NCBI GenBank assembly: GCA_021464415.1
Contig: CM038467.1
Location: forward strand, 12,293,411 to 12,357,410
DNA length: 64,000 nucleotides
Source of the DNA: Lonicera japonica
Lineage: Eukaryota > Streptophyta > Magnoliopsida > Dipsacales > Caprifoliaceae
Direction of reading: 5' to 3'
The notes beneath the pieces are model-generated. The model saw only the letters and a list, made by a program, of their open reading frames with translations. It made no database searches and was not told the origin of the DNA. Positions 59,448 to 64,000 of the stretch are shown piece by piece. Made by a program: the position numbers and the translations under genes. How positions within the stretch are numbered: the first letter of the stretch is position 1; every line of letters starts with the position of its first letter.

Positions 59448-61389
59448 CTAACTAAACTTTGTCAATCAAGATTTTCAGTCCGGACATAAGTACTATTGCT
59501 ACAACTTATATAATTATTGCGATGAAAATATTCATCGCTAAAGGCCGTATATACTGATCCCATCCCATATATATAATAACATAAAATATGTATCTGTGTA
59601 ACATTAATAATAATAACGTGCAGCAACTACAAAAAGAATGCCTATCCATGGCGCTGCAATTACAGCTAGCAATTGAAAAATGAAAACCAAATACATAATT
59701 CAATTTTCCTAGACGGAACTATTGTAGGCCATGAGGACCGCACCCAAATTTTTTCCACCATCTATTCGAGAAAATGCCCAAGAAAGAATCTGAAAATCTT
59801 ATTAAGCCTTTTACATTTCAAAGCTATTCTGTTTTCACCCCAACTAGCACAAGTCTTTCCATTTTCGGTCAAAATTTAGTCACAATTATCACAATCTTCA
59901 CATTAATCGTCAAAGTCGGCCTTGGAGGAGGGCTGGCAGGACAATCGACCAAGGCCTAAATATTTTTGGAGCACCAATATTTTATTTGCTTTTATATATA
60001 TATATATATTAAAAAAGAAAAAAAAAGTTTTCTATTTAATAGCACTTTTTTTTAAGATAAACTAAGATTTTTAAAGTTCTAACTACATGCAGGAAAATGA
60101 TCTCAATCTTCAGCTCATATTTGATTCTTTCTTTTCATATTCAAACTCAATTTTCTAATGCTATAAGAGAAAATTAGAACGACAACAATATTTTATTTTT
60201 TATTTAGATTGATTTAAAAATAATAAGTGAGAAATAGATATTTAATCTTAATACTTTTCATAAGGTTCTTTACGCAAGATTTAAAAATGTTCAATATCGG
60301 CTCTGTTAACAGTATGTATTAATATTACGTAGACCAGACCAAATATTATGTGCCATCTTTTCATATATCATGGTCAATGACTCAGCTCACTACATCCGCC
60401 ATCCATTGATATAAAGTCTTTTTTGTGATTCCACTTTCATATATTTTCATTTCATTTCATCTTCACTGGACCTAACATAAAATAAATCATAAACCCCAAA
60501 TTGTAACAATTACCTCCCCATATTACAAGTAAAAAGTAAATAGATAAATAAAAGTTCAAAAAATAACCTAGTGACCGGTAATCAATCATATTATATTTGA
60601 TCAATAAACACATATTCAGTTTTTATTTATATTTTTAGCTAGTATATGAAAAGAAAAATGTCGAGCTCTTTCATGGTTTCTACCCATGCCCAGTGCATGG
60701 CTTTTTGAAATATATATGTTTAATTTAGATAACAATTTTAGAAAGATAAATAAATTTGCTAGGTAATAAGTTAGAATTTGCTCACCATAATTACTTTAAG
60801 AAAAAATGTACACAGTACGTTCTCACTTTAAAATAATTACATAATCATAATTAATTTATAGTGAAGAGGTGTACTCTATACGAGTATTTTAGCACTTAAA
60901 TTATGTATTATGATACCTAAATTAATGTGGATACATAAATATGCGTATATAAATGTGCATCAAAGTCAATTTTTGCTTCCCCTTAATATCAAGTCCTCTC
61001 TCTGCCGCAACTCATGCCCTGTCAATTAAACCTGATCATCAGTTTGAACAAAAACTCGAAGTATTGTCTATCCCCTGGCTCTCGTTATTTAAACAATTAG
61101 ATTTAAAAAAAAGAAAAAGAAAAAGAAATTGAGAAACAAACAAGTAGAAAATTAAGCATATATATATAAACCATAAGAGCATTCATGAGTATCTGTATAA
61201 GTAACTGAGGAATTTTACATTTTATTGTTATGAGTCATTTTCAGTTCATGGTATTTATTTCCTACGATATATATATATATATATATATATATTTATTTTT
61301 GAAACATTTCGTACAATAATTAGGCACGTACATTTATCCAAGAAGATTTAGAAACTATATACGTGCTTGTGTGGAGATGCTGGAGTTAT
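59448..61389. other. Gene-free AT-rich region
   Basis: I see no gene or clear element here, apart from (TA)n tracts at about 59998-60010 and 61267-61292. Confidence 0.4.
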
Positions 61390-61622
61390 GTGTGGAATTG
61401 GGTTTAAGCATCTAAAAAACTCATCCTTTCATGTTCAACCGTTGAATCTACCGGTTGATCAATTCTGAGAAGGGAAAAACTATCTTTAGGGCATGCTTTA
61501 TTTAAATCAGTGAAGTCTATGCAAACTTCAATTTCCCATTTTTTTCTCACCACAATTGGGATAGAGATCCACTATGGAAACTGGGCCTCTTTAAGGCCCC
61601 GGCCTTCAACAATTTATGTACA

Positions 61623-62012
61623 AGTTCGTTTGGATGGAAGGAAGGGAAAAGAAAAGAGGAGGAGGGATTGCATTTCTTTTGTTTGGATGGAATATTTAAC
61701 GAGAATGGAATGGAAATGGAAGGAGTGGGAGGGAGTGTCATTCCTCTCCATTCCCTTACTTTCTTTCCTTCCAATATTAGGAGGATTGGGAAGGAAAAGA
61801 AACATTTTTAATAAACAATTTACTTTTTTAATAAATTACATTCTTTTTCTTCATTTCCTTCTTTTTATTCAAACGGAGTTATTTTTATTCCATTCCTTTA
61901 CCTCCGTAGCTATCTAAACAATAATAAAATTAAACTCATTCCATTCCATTCCTTTCATTTCCTTCATGACTAATCATTTCCTTTCCACTCTCTCATTTCA
62001 ATCCAAATGGAC
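61623..62012. mobile_element. MITE inserted in the Gypsy reverse transcriptase region
   Basis: 390 bp. TGTACA occurs directly on both sides (61617-61622 and 62013-62018). The ends AGTTCGTTTGGATGG and reverse-read AGTCCATTTGGATTG are inverted repeats. The interior is GGAAT/ATTCC-rich. The Gypsy coding similarity stops on one side and resumes on the other at the same point, which confirms the edges. Confidence 0.8.
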
Positions 62013-62474
62013 TGTACATCTTTTTCTACTACCCTTGCTTTTTCTGATGCTGCACTCTTCGGCTTTTGCTTAATCGGCCTGAAATTTTTATCAATATGAA
62101 GGCTATGGCACAACACATTGGCATATATGCCAGGCATGCCATACGATTTCCACATAAACATATCGATATTAGCTCTAAAAAAACTAACCATTTTTTTTAT
62201 TTTCTTCTTTATTTAAAGAACCCTCTTCCATGAAAAACCTCTTAACGGCATTCTCTCCTTCAATTGCGGGAATTTGTGTCAAATCTTCGAAGACTTTCTT
62301 TTCCGGCCACCCACGTGCCCTATCATCGATGGGTTGGCCATTTTGTGGTTACTAGCAATTTTAGCAGCCTTCAATCCCCTCTAATGAGAGGATTCAGGCT
62401 TGTCAGTTGTCCATTCCTTTCTTTTTCCTTGCTTCGCTTGCTCGGCCTTTTTTTCCTTGCCCTTAGCTTGAAGT

Positions 62475-63084
62475 AAAGGTGTTGTGACAACATGAAAACT
62501 GAACGCCGGTACCGAACTGATCCGAATCGAGCCAAAAATAACTGAACAAAAAAAATCAAACCAAAACCGAAGATGTTTGGTTCTGGTATGGGTTTGGGTC
62601 TAGGTCTAGAACCAAACCAAACCAAAAATAACCAATTTTAATTCATACTTTGAAATATGGCTTGTGTGTTACTATGCGTAATTTATGTATTGTTTAAGGC
62701 CTTTATATTTGAACTTTGAATGGTTTGTTAAGCTTTTGGGAGTTACCTTCATTGCCACTGTTTTTCATTTGATCTTGCAGGTGCTTGTGTGTATTATGAA
62801 TACTGTTTTTAAAACTATTTTTAAAAACTGTTTTATTAAAATAGTTTTTAACACTTTTTTAAAATTCTTTTCTAAACAGTTTTTAAGTTGTATAATGCTC
62901 ATGAATATTACTTTTAATTTTTTTAAAAAAATATATACTAAAACTAAATAAAATTGAACCAAAAAGTTTGGTGCGGATCTGGGTTTTGAAGATTTAAAAA
63001 TTGAAACCAAAATCAAATCTTCATGTTTGGTTTGGGTTTGGGTCTACTTAATTCTTACCCCGAACTAAACCGAAAACACTCATA
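62475..63084. mobile_element. hAT-like element inserted between Gypsy protease and RT
   Basis: About 610 bp, between GCTTGAAG (62467-62474) and GCCTGAAG (63085-63092), an 8-bp duplication with one mismatch. Ends TAAAGGTGTT and reverse-read TATGAGTGTT. Subterminal GGTTTGGGT/AACCAAACC repeats on both sides. Non-coding. Confidence 0.65.
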
Positions 63085-64000
63085 GCCTGAAGCCTTTTAG
63101 CAAGTTCAACGGGGCGTTTATTTCCATCACCAGCCTAGAGCAATAATGTGTATCCTTTTATTTTCCTTAGGTTTTAACAATCCTATATTTTGGCAAAAAC
63201 TTCAATTTTTGGTGGTATGGGGAAGCAACGGTTCTCATCTGTCTCAGCCAGCCATAGCTAAGTATAGCTTGCACAGATAACTAATATTCGTGACAATGAA
63301 CTCAACAATTTTCTGTACATGGCCTAATCTCACTGGTATTTAAACTATTGCTATAAGCCAAATGGCCTTTCCACTATAACTGAACACGGGGGAGTTGGCC
63401 CAATTTTATTGGAACTTTAATTTTTCAAACTTAATGTGACACATGATTTCTAAAAAACTTTATGGGTCTATTAACCCCTTTTTCACATCAAAAGTGTTGA
63501 TATTAATATTTAATATCAAAGCATCATTGTGGGGTGTATCAACCTCTTACATGTCTTGTTCTATGAACTTAAATTATTAAGCATGCTTGTTTTTCTTGTT
63601 TTCCTAATAAGCCGAAATTGACATTACCTCCCCTGTAATTACTTTATCAACACAGTAAGCCCTCTTGATATAGACTCTGATTACGTTTTTTTGTGATGGC
63701 TTTTTGGATGGTAGTATCATGAATGGCGTCAATAACGCCAGTAACCAATTTGTTAGCCTGATTCTCGCCATGCTCTTCATCATCATCAACATTCATCTTT
63801 GCCTTCTCAACGCCCTAGACATATTCGGCCAAGTGGCCCTTTGAAATTAAACCTTCTAGAAATTCCTTAAGGGTCTTGCAGTTTTTGATTCTATGCCCAT
63901 TGTCTTTGTGGTATGAGCATCTTAACTTAGAGTTCCTCGCAGCTGGATTACCTCCCATTGGCCGAGGCTATTCAAAATAGGGTTGGTTATGAATATTAAA

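Larger units (their letters stand above)
61390..64000 (-). mobile_element. Decayed Ty3/Gypsy retrotransposon, runs off the window edge
   Basis: On the minus strand, from the right edge: a gag end with a Cys/His motif (CSYHKDNGHRIKNC, about 63880) and KEFLEGLISKGHLAEYV; a protease-like region (DTPHNDALI and IPVFSFSGKA-like pieces, 63560-63380); the pre-RT block (MPGIYANVLCHSLHIDKNFRP at 62060-62150); and a reverse transcriptase start (DFTDLNKACPKDSF-like, broken) at 61610-61440. Stops and frame changes occur throughout, and similarity fades at about 61390. It is interrupted by two younger elements. The layout suggests the Tat/Ogre side of Gypsy; no LTR is in view. Confidence 0.8.

Noticed and set aside
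62685..62951. 88-codon plus frame rich in Phe and Lys
   Set aside because: Low-complexity interior of the hAT-like element at 62475-63084.

Overview
This window is nuclear DNA from a flowering plant, most likely a eudicot. It is AT-rich, has spliced genes with plant-type introns, and is dense in plant transposable elements. Five protein-coding genes look intact. There is no sign of bacterial, organellar or viral-genome organisation, and I found no tRNA, rRNA or CRISPR array.

Left part (1-20 kb): an intronless pentatricopeptide repeat gene with a basic C-terminal tail (PNM1-like, + strand) converges on a 14-exon gene for the mRNA 3'-end processing factor CstF50 (- strand). A 7-exon COBRA-family gene for a GPI-anchored cell-wall protein (- strand) follows. 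From memory, the Arabidopsis loci for PNM1 (At5g60960), CstF50 (At5g60940) and COBRA/COBL5 (At5g60920/At5g60950) are also close neighbours, so this is probably an old conserved gene block. Transposons have expanded it: a hAT-like and a Tourist-like element lie between the first two genes, and an internally deleted Copia retrotransposon lies between CstF50 and the COBRA gene.

Middle part (20-44 kb): no intact host gene is visible. The stretch is a graveyard of short non-autonomous elements: a Mutator-like element with an exact 9-bp target duplication, a family carrying arrays of small palindromes, nested-palindrome fold-back elements at (TA)n tracts, several Tourist-like MITEs with TAA/TTA duplications, a deletion derivative of a hAT transposon that still has both ends of a zinc-finger transposase gene, and a 5'-truncated LINE whose second ORF is open in a single frame apart from six stop codons.

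Right part (44-64 kb): a 4-exon gene for UDP-arabinopyranose mutase (reversibly glycosylated polypeptide), which supplies UDP-arabinofuranose for wall polysaccharides and glycoproteins, has twin G-boxes in its promoter and a hAT MITE just upstream. An F-box gene, probably with a long 5'-UTR intron, follows. Two more long-TIR Mutator-like elements, a possible SINE, an LTR nested in a hAT-type element, and a decayed Ty3/Gypsy element, itself broken by two younger insertions, fill the rest.

The COBRA-family and UDP-arabinose mutase genes both act in cell-wall assembly. I see no evidence that the five genes form one pathway or a cluster. Exon boundaries were derived by hand from splice consensus, unbroken phase and family similarity. 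They are internally consistent but not backed by transcripts.
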